DNA of 64,000 nt from the NCBI RefSeq assembly GCF_963082655.1, contig NC_081556.1, positions 68,805,227-68,869,226 on the forward strand, in the 5' to 3' direction. The notes below the pieces were generated by a model that saw nothing but the letters and a program-made list of their open reading frames with translations, did not search any database and was not told the DNA's origin. Both the position numbers and the translations under genes were made by a program. Below, piece by piece: positions 1 through 11,497 of the stretch (positions are counted from its first letter, which is position 1; every line of letters begins with the position of its first letter). The stretch is from Stomoxys calcitrans (Eukaryota; Arthropoda; Insecta; Diptera; Muscidae).

Positions 1-87
1 TTTCAAATTAAACCTAATTATTGTCAGTTGCTCAGTGTTTAAATCAGAACTTAGTTACGATAAAGCCAATGCAATGTGCTTTAATAC

Positions 88-240
88 AGTGGAGAAAAGC
101 GCACTGCGGTACGCCATTCGGAATCGACTTTAAAAGGAGGTCCCTTGTAATTGAGCTTAGACTTGAATCGGGCTGCACTCCTGATATGTGAGAAGTTTGC
201 CCCCGTCCCTAATGGAATGTTCATTGGAAAATTTTCAATT
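88..240 (+). repeat. tRNA-derived SINE, 3' part
   Basis: This is the body and tail of the SINE whose best copy is at 32699-32995. It shares the GCACTGCGG..CGCC..TCGG block, TTGAGCTTAGACTTGAATCGG, GATATGTGAGAAGTTTGCCCC and the GGAATGTTCAT tail. The tRNA-like head with the B box is absent, so the copy is 5'-truncated. No target-site duplication was seen. Confidence 0.7.
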
Positions 241-418
241 TTACACTTAACATGATGCGGTGATAAAACTATTGTCCTATTTTTAAATAGATGGTCAACT
301 TACCGACTTTTAAGGAAACATTTTCTTTGGTGATAGATTATTTCCTTGATATAAAGGATTTGTTTATTTGGCATGGTAGATTAATAAATCTTTAAATTTG
401 CGTTTTGTTATTAAAGAT

Positions 419-1147
419 AACAAGTAAAAAGGCATTAAGTTCGGCCGGGCCGAACATTGGATACTAGGAAGGTCTTAACCTACTCACTGTTTCAAATTTC
501 AGCGAAATCGGGTAATAAATAAAGTTTTCATTGGCTTCAGACCCCTTATCGGCAAATCGGTCCATATGGCAGCTATATCTAAACATAGCTCGGGTATCAG
601 AAGGCTAAAAATAACTCACTGTTTCAAATCTTAGCGAAATCGGATAAAAAATAAAGGCCTTCAGACCCAATATCGGAAGATCGGTCCATATGACAACTAT
701 ATCTAAATATAGTCCGATCTGAATCATATTTAGATCAGTTGCCGGGAGGTTTAAAATATTGCACTTTTTTAAATTTAAGCGAAATCGGGTAATAAACAAA
801 GCTTTTATGGCCTTCAGACCCTTTATCGGAAAATCGGTCTATATAGCTATATCCAAATATGGTCCAATTTGGCCCGTTCAAGAACTTAATCAGCGTGCAT
901 CAAAAAGCATGTTTATGCCAAATTTTAGCTCAAAATTTCAATTTTTGGCTCTAGAATGATTACAACAGACGGATAGACGGACAGACGGATAGACTCTGTC
1001 CGGACGGACATCCTTAAATCGTCTAAGAATTTTACGATGATCCGAAATATATATACTTTGTAGGGTCGGAAATTGATATTTCAATGTGTTGCAAACGGAA
1101 TGATTAAATGAATATGCCCCCCATCCTACGGTGGTGGGTATAAAAAT
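419..1147 (-). mobile_element. HINE/DINE-1-like family A element, internally deleted
   Basis: Reversed orientation. It opens with AACAAGTAAAAAGGCATTAAG followed by a perfect GTTCGGCC-G-GGCCGAAC hairpin and closes with GGTGGTGGGTATAAAAA. The right subterminal repeat next to the hairpin is lost (the sequence reads GGATACTAGG). The array holds three to four diverged units ending in a variant containing GGCCCGTTCAAGAA, also found at 30660-30780. The conserved left block (ACGGACAGACGG, TATATATACTTTGTAGGGTC, GTTGCAAACGGAATGA) is present. Confidence 0.75.
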
Positions 1148-1292
1148 CTAAAATGAAGGTCAAAATATCGTTGATAGTTAGGAAATTGACTTTGGGCCTG
1201 GACAACAGTGTACCTACCTTAGTTAAAGACGCCAAATAGCCTTAGAAATAGGAGCGTCTTCAAAGATTTATTTTTTTCAGGTTACGATGGTA

Positions 1293-2599
1293 AGTAAAAC
1301 AAGTAAAAACGCCGCATTTGTCGAGTTCTTTTCCCGGCATCTCTTCTTCGGCAAAAAAAAGGATATAAGAAATGATTTGCTCTGCTATTAGAGCGATATC
1401 AAGATAGGATCCGCTTTGGACCACAATTAAATTATATGTTGGAGACCTGTGTAAAATGTCAGCCAATTCGAATAAGAATTGCGCTCTTTGTGAGCTCAAA
1501 AAGTAAAATAGAGAGATCGATTTATATGGGAGCTGTATGGGGCTATGGACCGATTCAGACCATAATAAACACGTATGTTGATGGTCATGAAAGAATCCGT
1601 GGTACAAAATTTCAGGCAAATCGGATAATAATTGCGACCTCTGAAGGCTCAAGAAGTCAAGATCCCAGATTGGTTTATATGGCAGCTAAATCAGGTTATG
1701 AACCGACTTGTACTTTATTTGACATAATTGTTGAAAGTAACAATAAAAAACGTTTTGCAAAATTTCAGCCAAATCGGATAGGAATTGAGCCCTCTAGAAG
1801 CTCAAGAAGTCAAGTCCCCAGATCTGTTTATATGACAGCTATATCAGGTTATGAACCGATTTGAACCATATTTGGCACAGTTGTTGGATATCATAACAAA
1901 ATACTACGTGCCAAAATTCATTCAAATCGGATAGGAATTGCGCCATCTAGAGACTCAAGAAATCAAGACCCCAGATATGTTTATATGACAGCTATATAAG
2001 GTTATGGACCGATTTGAACCATAATTGGCACAGTTGTTGGATATCATAGCAAAACAAGTCGTGCAAAATTTCATTCCAATCGGATAAGAATTGCGCACTC
2101 TAGAGGCTCAAAAAGTCAAGACCCCAGATCGGTTTATATGGCAGCTATATCAGGTTATAGACCGATTTGAACCATACTTGGCACAGTTGTTGGATATAGT
2201 AACAAAACACGTTGTGCAAAATTTCATCCCAATCGAATAAGAAATACGCACTCTAGAGGCTCAAGAAGTCAAGAAGTCAAGACCCAAGATCGGTTTATAT
2301 GGCAGCTATATCAAAACATGGACCGATATGGCCCATTTACAATAGCAACCGACCTACACTAATAAGAAGTATTTGTGCCAAAATTTCAAGCGGCTAGCTT
2401 TACTCTTTCGAAAGTTAGCGTGCTTTCGACAGACAGACGGACGGACGGACAGACTGACGGATATGGCTAGATCGACATAAAATTTCACGACGATCAAGAA
2501 TATATATACTTTATGGGGTCTCAGACGAATATTTCGAGTAGTTACAATCAGAATGACGAAATTAGTATACCCCCCATCTTATGGTGGAGGGTATAAAAA
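1293..2599 (-). mobile_element. HINE/DINE-1-like family B element
   Basis: Reversed family B copy. The left end is clear at 2575-2599 (ATGGTGGAGGGTATAAAAA). The right end keeps AACAAGTAAAA but has lost the hairpin and the GGTGGAGGG repeat, running straight into the GCATTTGTCGAGTTC segment. In between are about six 153-bp units carrying CTCTAGAGGCTCAAGAAGTCAAGA and GGTTTATATGGCAGC motifs, then the conserved TTTCGACAGACAGACGGACGG block. Confidence 0.8.
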
Positions 2600-2985
2600 C
2601 AGTAGGGAAAGGCAAAAGTAACCTACACCACCAAGTCTCCGCCGAAATCAACTCAGACTTGTATTTTGCATACCTATTGAAATATCGGATAGAACATTGT
2701 TCGATTTTCTTACGATAGGACCGAGATTGTGGCTACTACAGCCTTAAATGACCTTATCCAATGAAAGTTATATATTTGAGCTAAATCTAAATCTGAACAA
2801 AATCAATGGCGTTCGTCCTTGGACCAAAATAATGACTTGGCCAAATTTCATAACAAATGTGATCTGCACCTTGAATACAACCATACATGGTCCGTCCATG
2901 TAGACGGACAGACATATCAATGGGTCTAGTTCTTAGCGTTGCAAACAAATGCACCAAGTTATAATACCCTATACCAATCAGTGAT
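2600..2985 (-). mobile_element. Family D relative of the HINE-like elements, truncated
   Basis: It begins CAGTAGGGAAAGGCAAAAGT, the reverse of a right end ending TTTGCCTTTCCCTACTTGTT (compare 49003-49152). It continues through a unit-like region to the block ACGGACAGAC..GGTCTAG..CTTAGCGTTGCAAAC and a left-end-like ATACCCTATACCAA. The order of these motifs parallels families A and B, so I read it as a distant member. It abuts the left end of the neighbouring family B element. Confidence 0.5.
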
Positions 2986-5696
2986 CGATATTAGAAATAT
3001 TTGAAAAGATAGCATCTTTATCGTAAAGGTTTGGTTCTTTGGCTTGTTTTCATTGCTACAAATAAGGAAACATCTCAAATTTTCTTTTTTCTGTGTAAAG
3101 GCTATTAATTGTTGGCGAAATGTGTCGCATTCTATTGGACGACATAACACAAACAAAAGTAAAACAAAGCCACACAACAAAAGCAACTATGATGAAACAG
3201 AGTTGCTTGGACCCAGTTCGTGAGCATTTAATTATCTTTGCAGTTCATTGAAGCGAAATTTATATGGGCGCAACGACATGTCGCTTCCATTTTGCTCAAA
3301 GAACTTAGTATCATTTCTGTGGAATTACAAATTCACCATCATTCTAAAATTATAACAATTTTAGCCCTTCAAGTTCAAGAAATTAGACTGAAGATATGGA
3401 AGGTTTTCTGTGTATAAAATACTTTTTGATATCGACTAAGGCGATTTCCCAAACTGTCCAATCAGATTTTCATTTAATATTCCTTTCTCCTCCAGACAAA
3501 GGAAATTGATTTGTCCCTACAGATATTTAGGGAACGCAGTATGTGTCCAACACAACGGCAAATCGATTTCAGGGCAAAACTTCGAGTGTCTCTTTTGTGT
3601 GCAGATGTGTTCAATCAGTCTCCTATAGGGCAACGGAACCCATGTGCCCAATTCTGGATGTGAATGTATGAATTTATGCGTGTCAATGAACAAAACATTT
3701 TATTTAATATTCAAACAATTCAATAAATATGCAATATATCATTCCACAGGACAGCAAAGCAAATCCCTATCAGAAATAGCTTCCGTCCGTTCCTAGGAAC
3801 TATCACCGATTCAAAAACATACAAAAAAAATTTTCAATACGCCAACACACACATCCCCAGCTGTATAAAGCAGGAATGCGACAACCTTGTTAGTTAAGCT
3901 AACGGAACCAAGTGCCATTCTTGTGTGGGAATCAATGAATAAATGATTAAATCAAAATACCAAAATTCTATGCTAGAAGTCGCATTTGGCGTGAAACCGC
4001 AGGAGTGTGAGAATCTTTGCAGAATTTCAATTATAAATTGCGTACACCGTCAATCCAAGGATATAATTTAGGGTCGTGGGTTGTAGTCAACAGAAGGGAA
4101 GACAAATCGAGCGAAAACTGTTTTCATCAAGTGGAAGGCGTTAGATTTTCCCAAAATATGCTGTGGCTGTGCATGCACGTAATTGTGTCCGGACAATAGC
4201 AATTCGACAACCATAATGGTTTTATTGGAAAGCGTTCCAATTGAAAAGAATCTTAGTTGAACTACACCCAAGGACAGTTTAAAGCCTTCTCCTGTGCATT
4301 GACACGAGAAGAGAGAAAGGGAGACATAGACAGTGCACGTGCTTTGTCCAACTTCTGTGGAAACAATCAAGAACGTATTAAAAGCAGACTCATTTTTGGG
4401 CAAGTTTGGTGGTGGGGAGAGTGTTCTCTTGTGTGTGTTGTGAGATGAGCTTGTTTTGCCATAAAATCTATTAAATCTGTGCAAATAGTTTCAGTCCCAA
4501 TTGTGGCAATGGATTAAGTTATAAAAAAGTTTTGCTACTCCTTTTACAGACTCTTTGCCAAGTTGCACATACAATAAAACAGTGGAATAACACGCACAGT
4601 CAAGTGTCGACGCACATAACCCGAATTGAACAAAGGCTAACGAATCACGTGGGTATCCTTCTTCACACATACGAGTGACTGCCTTTATGTCTAACTGACG
4701 CAACTGACACTTTTTGGAAAGGCGAACGGCCATATCGCACCATTTGACGTTATCTGATGAAAGAAGCCAAGCAAAGCAAAGAAACAAACCGCATTCATCT
4801 TCATTCGAAACAAAATGCTTTAACGCTCTAACCCGCACTAAATTAAAGGATTTATTAATCATTATAAGAAATGCGATATCGTATGATAATCGGTTCAAGG
4901 AGGTAGTTAAACAGAGTTTTTTTTTACACAAAACAGTTACAAAAATGACTGTCTATTCCGAAAATACAAAGAATAGTTTTAGTAGAGTTGAAATATCATG
5001 TTCAGGCTACACAGGGAATTATGGGTAACAAGCAACCATTTTGAGTGTTTTCAACTTGTCAAAATAGGACCAATCTTTGTTTCTACTTTTAACAAGTGTG
5101 GTGACTGGTCCTAACGTGGTGTTATCTGCGGTAGTTATCTCACAGCAACACCAGAAGTTATATTATGGGTGCCATAATATGAGACATGAGTTTGGCTGTA
5201 GATTTGTGGTTAGTCAGAGATTGAAACACCTTGTCTCCAGATTAACTCTGGTTAATGGCAGGCTATCCACATTTATCCGTATTAGCTTATCCGTATTTAC
5301 CCTTCATGGGTGAACGTCCGATATTGGCTTCAATCCAAGCCAATAGACTTTGACATGTCGGTAAACCTTCTCTTGGCCTCATCTTGTCAAAGTGTCTGCC
5401 ATTCAAAGCTGCACACTTCAGGTGGGCGTGGCCGTCACACAACCAACAAATTATTGTGCGAGCACATTCGTGTCATCGCAATTAGGTCTGTTCGCGTACT
5501 TTTCCTGTAAACATTTGAAGTCTACATTAAATTCTAAGAAATTCTGCGAAATGTATGTATCTAAAATAAAAACCTATTCCGCGCCTCGACTTGAAAAAAA
5601 TCTACTATTTCTAGCATTTATGTTTTGCAATTTTGCAATATAGTTACAGGTCGCATTTGTTATACAATCATCACGAAATGTGACACATATCACTTT
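2986..5696. other. Unassigned AT-rich DNA, no supported gene
   Basis: No repeat family or domain recognised. The longest open frames are 4068-4484 (minus, 138 codons) and 4491-4931 (minus, 146 codons). Both lack recognisable motifs and are interrupted on neither side by splice-like structure I could defend. They overlap plus-strand frames, so I do not call them genes. The stretch could be host intergenic or intronic DNA. Confidence 0.4.
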
Positions 5697-5914
5697 TTAT
5701 ACCCTCCACCATAGGATGGGGGTGTACTAATTTCGTCATTCTGTTTGTAACTTCTTCAAATATTCGTCTAAGACCCCATAAAGTATATATATATTCTCGA
5801 TTGTCATGATTTTTTAAGCCGATCTAGCCACGTCCGTCTGTCTGTCGAAAGCACGCAAAATTTCGAACGAGTAAAGCTAGCCGCTTGAAATTTTGCACAA
5901 ATACTTTTTATACA
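5697..5914 (+). mobile_element. Family B left-end fragment
   Basis: It begins TTTTTATACCCTCCACCATAGG and includes the full left conserved block: AAGACCCCATAAAGTATATATAT, GATCTAGCCACGTCCGTCTG, TCGAAAGCACGC, AAAGCTAGCCGCTTG. It stops in the CACAAATACTT motif, exactly where the next element begins with TTTTTATAC. The remainder of the copy is not found downstream, so it is truncated. Confidence 0.8.
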
Positions 5915-7073
5915 CATCACAAAAGGATAGGGGTATATTAATTTTGTTTTGGAAATATCCATTTCCGACCCTATAAAGTATATATACTCTTGATCAGCGT
6001 AAAAATCTAAGACGATCTATACATGCCCGTCCGTCGGTCTGTTGAAATCACGCTACAGTCATTAAAAATAGAGATATTGAGCAGAAACTTTGCACAGATC
6101 TTTTTTTGTTCACAAGAAGTTTAATTTCGAAGACGGGTTATATCGGAATATATTTGATGTAGCCCCCATATAGACCGATCCACCGATTTAGGGTCTAGGC
6201 CCATAAAAGCCACATTATTATCCGAATTTTGCTGAAATTTAGGACAGTGAGTTGTCTTAGGCCCTTCGACATCCTTCGCCAATTTGGCCCAGATTGGTCC
6301 GAATTTGGATATAGCTGCCTAATAGACCGATCCTTCGATTTAGGGTCTCAGGCCCATAAAAGCCACATTTATTATCCGATTTTGATGAAATTTGGGACAA
6401 TGAGTAGTGTTAAGCCCTTCGACATCCTTCGTCAATTTGGCCCAGATTGGTCGAAATTTGGATATAGCTGCCATATAGACCGATCCTCCGATTTAGGGTC
6501 TTAGGCCCATAAAAGTCACATTTATTATCCGATTTTGCTGAAATTTGAGACAGTGGGTTTAGTTTAGTTTAGGCTGAGTTTAGGCCATTCGATATACTTC
6601 TTCAATTTGGCACAGATCGGTCCAGATTTGAATACAGCTGCCATATAGACCGATCTCTCGATTAAGATTTTGAGCCCATAAAAGGCACATTTATTGTCCG
6701 ATTTCGCAATTCCTATCCGATTTGGGTAAAATTTAGCATAACGTGTTTCGTTATGACTTCCAACTACTGTGCTAAGTATGGTTCAAATCGGTCCATAACC
6801 TGATATAGCTGTCATATAAACCGATTTAGAATCTTGACTTCTTGAGACAATAGTGGGCGAAATTCGTATCCGATTTGGCTGAAATTTGGAATGAAGTGTT
6901 TTGTTATCGGTCTATAACTTGATATAGCTGTCATACAAACCGATCTGGGATTTTGAGTTCTTGAGCCTCTAGAGGACGCAACTCTTATCGGATTTGGCTG
7001 AAATTTTTTTGTGAAACTCGATCGATGGTGGTGGCTAAATAAGATTCGGCCCGGTTTAGCACGCTTTTACTTG
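5915..7073 (+). mobile_element. Chimeric HINE-like element: family A left half, family B right half
   Basis: The left end is a decayed TTTTTATACACATCAC followed by the family A block (GACCCTATAAAGTATATATAC, CTACAGTCATTAAAAATAGAG) and A-type units (GGGTCTTAGGCCCATAAAAGCC). Near 6705-6720 the array switches to B-type units (GACTTCTTGAG, CTAGAGGACGCAA). It ends with a B-type terminus, AAGATTCGGCCCGGTTTAGCACGC then TTTTACTTGTT. At the switch, TCCGATTT occurs twice within about 25 bases, so the join is slightly out of register. Confidence 0.75.
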
Positions 7074-7126
7074 TTTAGCATAGGGACAAACGCTATGAAT
7101 TTTGTTGAAAACCGGGTTAGTTCATT

Positions 7127-9168
7127 TTTATACCCTCCACCATAGGATGGGGGGTATACTAATTTCGTCATTCTGTTTGTAACTACTCGAAATATTCGTC
7201 TGAGACCCCATAAAGTATAAATATTCTTGATCGTCGCGACATTTTATGTCGATCTAGCCATGTCCGTCGTCTGTCCGTCCGTCCGTCCGTCCGTCTGTCT
7301 GTCGAAAGCACGCTAACTTCCGAAGGAGTAAAGCTTGCCGCTTGAAATTTTGCACAAATACTTCTTATTAGTGTAGGTCGGTTGGTATTGTAAATGGGCC
7401 ATATCGGTCCATGTTTTGATATAGCTGCCATATAAACCGATCTTGGGTCTTGACTTCTTGAGCCTCTAGAGTGCGCAATTCTTATCCGATTGGAATGAAA
7501 TTTTGCACGACATGTTTTGTTATGATATCCAATAACTGTGCCAAGTATGGTTCACATCGGTTAATAACCTGATATAGCTGCCATATAAACCGATCTTGGG
7601 TCTTGACTTCTTGAGCCTCTAGAGTGTGCAATTCTTATCCGATTGGGATAAAATTTTGCACGACGTGTTTTGCTATGACATCCAATAACTGTGCCAAGTA
7701 TAGTTCACATCGGTCCATAACCTGATATAGCTGCCATATAAACCGATCTTGGGTCTTGATTTCTTGAGCCTATAGAGTGCGCAATTCTTATCCGATTTTA
7801 CTGAAATTTTGCACATAGTGTTTTAGTATCACTACCAACAACTGTGCTAAGTATGGTTCATATCGGTTCATAACCTAATATAGCTGCCATATAAACCGAT
7901 CTTGAGTCTTGACTTCTTGAGCCTCTAGAGTGCGCAATTCTTATCCGATTGGAATGAAATTTTGCACGACATGTTTTGTTATGATATCCAATAACTGTGC
8001 CAAGTATGGTTCACATCGGTCTATAACCTGATATAGCTGCCATATAAACCGATCTTGGGTCTTGATTTCTTGAGCCTCTAGAGTGCGCAATTCTTATCCG
8101 ATTGGGATGAAATTTTGCACGACGTGTTTTGCTATGATGTCCAATAACTGTGCCAAGTATGGTTCACATCGGTTAATAACCTGATATAGCTGCCATATAA
8201 ACCGATCTTGGGTCTTGACTTCTTGAGCCTCTAGAGTGCGCAATTCTTATCCGATTGGGATAAAATTTTGCACGACGTGTTTTGCTATGACATCCAATAA
8301 CTGTGCCAAGTATAGTTCACATCGGTCCATAACCTGATATAGCTGCCATATAAACCGATCTTGGGTCTTGACTTCTTGAGCCTCTAGAGTGCGCAATTCT
8401 TATCCGATTTTACTGAAATTTTGCACATAGTGTTTTAGTATCACTACCAACAACTGTGCTAAGTATGGTTCATATCGGTTCATAACCTAATATAGCTGCC
8501 ATATAAACCGATCTTGAGTCTTGACTTCTTGAGCCTCTAGAGTGCGCAATTCTTATCCGATTGGAATGAAATTTTGCACGACATGTTTTGTTATGATATC
8601 CAATAACTGTGCCAAGTATGGTTCACATCGGTCTATAACCTGATATAGCTGCCATATAAACCGATCTTGGGACTTGACTTCTTGAGCCTCTAGAGTGCGC
8701 AATTCTTATCCGATTGGGATGAAATTTTGCACGACGTGTTTTGCTATGATATCCAATAACTGTGCCAAGTATGGTTCACATCGGTCCATAACCTGATGTA
8801 GCTGCCATAAAAACCGATCTTGGGTCTTGACTTCTTGAGCCTCTAGAGAGCGCAATTCTTATCCGATTTGCCTGAAATTTTGTACGACGGATCCTCTCAT
8901 AACCATCAACATACGTGTTTATTAGGGTCAGAATCGGTCTATAGCCCGATACAGCTCCCATATATTTTACTTTTTGAGGCCCCAACATATAATTTAATTG
9001 TGGTCTAAACCGGATCATATCTTGATATCGCTCTAATAGCAGAGCAAATCTTTTCTTATATCATTTTTTGCCTAAGAAGAGATGCCGGGAAAAGAACTGA
9101 CAAATGCGCTCCATGGTGGAGGGTATATAAGATTCGGCCCGGCCGAACTTAGCACGCTTTTACTTGTT
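7127..9168 (+). mobile_element. HINE/DINE-1-like family B element, complete
   Basis: This is the best family B copy, about 2.04 kb. It has the left end TTTTTATACCCTCCACCATAGG, then a (GTCC)n-rich conserved block near 7255-7310, ten 153-bp units from 7418, and the right end ATGGTGGAGGGTATATAAG. A perfect TTCGGCC-C-GGCCGAA hairpin and CTTAGCACGCTTTTACTTG(TT) follow. The 14-bp ATACCCTCCACCAT / ATGGTGGAGGGTAT pair is a perfect subterminal inverted repeat. No coding capacity is evident. Helentron kinship is inferred from the architecture; no Rep/helicase is present. Confidence 0.8.
7418..8947 (+). repeat. 153-bp tandem array with four-unit higher-order repeat
   Basis: The motif GATATAGCTGCCATATAAAC recurs at 7418, 7571, 7724, 7877, 8030, 8183, 8336, 8489, 8642 and 8795, always 153 bases apart; a further partial unit starts at 8948. 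Units 7571/8183, 7724/8336 and 7877/8489 match each other far better than their neighbours: I see about 1, 2 and 0 differences respectively. This defines a 612-bp higher-order repeat. Because 153 is divisible by three, spurious open frames run through the units. Confidence 0.9.
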
Positions 9169-9171
9169 TAA

Positions 9172-10290
9172 ACTAGCTGACCCGGGCCCGCTCTGCTGCG
9201 CCTCTTTTACTTTATATGTAACAAAAGTTTCCTTGGAATATTTATTTTCGACAATTACAGATCTTTAAGTGAAATACCATGATTCGAAAATAGCATATCG
9301 CTTGACTAACAGTTTAACAATATAAGTGCCTTTATCTGAATCCCATATGATCTTTATTGGTCTACGAATTGAAGTTTGGATGTAAGGTGTACTCCATTCT
9401 CAAAATACTTCATTTCAGCCCGATATTCTCATGATGTCTGTTTTAGTGGTGTTTTCGGGGAAGAGGTGGTCCCCCAGAAATTTGGCCTTGAAAAATATCA
9501 GCATCGTGCTCTTCTATCAATTTATTTATTTAAACCCCATATTGCCATTGGCTAAAGAGGAGTTTACAGGATGAGGCGTCCCCCAACACATGGCCCAAAA
9601 ATAGGTTATCAAATTCGTTTTCTAATCTCAAATACCTTTCATTTGAGCCACATGTTGACATGGTCGAAAAATTTTTCCCCTTTTTCTATTCTCATATATC
9701 TATGTATCATTTATTTGAACCCCATATTGCCATTGCCCTCATAATAGGATATCAGCTTCGTTTTCTAATCTCATTTAAACTCCTTATTGCAAAATTCAGC
9801 AAATATGTCCGGGGCATTGGCCCTAAAAACTATGAATATTTAGTTCCACTCTCTTTAAGACCCAAATTGTCTTGTCTTGTCTTGGAGATTGTCATTGGGG
9901 GATGTTTTTAGTGAGAGGCGGCCCCAAACACTTGGTCCCATATTTGGATATCAGATTCGTATTCTACATTCAAATACCTTTTATTTAAGCCCCATATTCC
10001 CATGGTCAGTAAATAAGTCCAGTTTGGGGGGTGTTTTGGGGAAGGGGTGGACCCCAGAAACGTGGTTCCTCATTTGGATATAAGATTCGTATTCTACTCA
10101 CAAATACCTTTCATTTGAGTCCCATATTGCCATGGTCGGTAAATATGTCCGATTTAGGGGTGTTTTGTAGCTTGTGGTGGTTTCCCTAGCACTTGGTCCG
10201 ACAATTGGATATCAGATACGTGTTCTTATCCTAAATACCTTTCATTTGAGTCCCATATTGTCGCGATTGGTCTAAATATATGGAGAAGTT
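9172..10290 (+). repeat. Repeat family C, ~131-bp period units
   Basis: It opens with AACTAGCTGACCCGGGCCCG, directly after the terminal TT of the preceding element. It then carries repeated units with AAATACCTTTCATTTGAGCCC, CCCATATTGCCATGGTCGG, GGATATCAGATTCGTATTCTA and GGGGAAGGGGTGG. AAATACC recurs at 9630, 9972, 10102 and 10233, the last three about 130 bases apart. Some units are partly deleted. I do not know the family name. No transposase or reverse transcriptase motif is visible. Confidence 0.65.
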
Positions 10291-11497
10291 TTTGACATCA
10301 ATTGTTTTTTAAATGTTTAGAAGCTTGAAACAATGTTTTTATGAATTGTTTCTTTTTGTGTTTATATTGTTTTGTTTAATATAATCTGAAAACAAAAACC
10401 AGCGAATTTTATTGTGGGAAAACTACTTTTTGAAGCGTACTTTTTACAAAAATCGTCTTTGTGTGCGACTATTTCAAAATTCTCAAAGGCAACGGTGCAA
10501 GCATTCCATATTCTTCATGAAAAATTGCAAATCAATTAAACAGATATACCTCAAAAAGTATTAATATCAAATTGATGATCTATGAATAGTGACCATCGTA
10601 CCCTCTCTTGGCGGATTATTCCCCTTTTTTGATGTCCATGCCGTCTTTTTCGTCCGATCCGCCAAAATCCCACTTCTTCTAAAGAATTCACGGAAAATTT
10701 CACACTTTTTTAACTTGAAACATCTGAAGCAAATTTTAAAAATGTTTTGTTCTATTTGCCAAATTGACTGATATGGTATTTTGGTGGAAAACTTATAAAA
10801 TTTAAAATTCAAATTTACCTTAAACCTACAAAATCCATTGAAAAGTAATTTAAATTATTAAAAAAAAAATTTTAAATCAATATATTTCTAACCGGCCATT
10901 TTAACAAGTTTGGTCTTTCTAGTGTTAATAACCGTTTCCAAAAATGTGGTTCAAGCTATTGTAATTCCCTGCAAAGTACAAGGCGGTAGCGTATCAGCAA
11001 ATTAAGTTGACTTGTCAGTCGAACAACTCACCACATCATTGAGGGAGAGTTTGAAAACCAAATTTTTGCCCAAGTCAGTAAAAAATGAGTTGGGTCTGTA
11101 GGATACAAAACAATGTTCTCCAGTTTAAAAATTTGTGTGGTTTTTATTGAAAGAAGTCCCGATGTGGGAGGACATAGAGAGAAAATTATTTTTAGAGGAT
11201 AGCAATGATCATTTCGACCAACATAGTTATTCAAAAAGTATATAAAATGTCAAAACAAAACACGACGGGAATTATATGAAATGTTTTATATGCGTTGAGT
11301 CCAAATAATAAAGTATTTCAAAGTCATGTTTAACATTGTCGTTTATGTTCGGGATTTCCCGCAGTTAATAACTTACGGAATAACGAAGAATCACATTGAA
11401 CAATAACTACATAAAGCGATAGTATCAAAGTACAAGTTACAGTGCGCCGTCAAAGGTTTGACCATTTGCAATCCTAACATTTATCTTAAATAAGAGG
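10291..11497. other. Unassigned AT-rich DNA
   Basis: No recognised repeat or domain. Opposed short frames at 10567-10812 (minus) and 10589-10771 (plus) overlap and look like chance. Several A/T homopolymer runs occur around 10855-10880. Nothing else is supported. Confidence 0.4.

Noticed and set aside
4068..4931. Two minus-strand frames of 138 and 146 codons as genes
   Set aside because: No domain, no start context or splice structure I can defend, and overlapping frames on the plus strand; chance cannot be excluded.
7418..8947. Possible CRISPR-like repeat array
   Set aside because: Units are contiguous 153-bp repeats without short repeats plus unique spacers, in eukaryotic DNA; it is a minisatellite.
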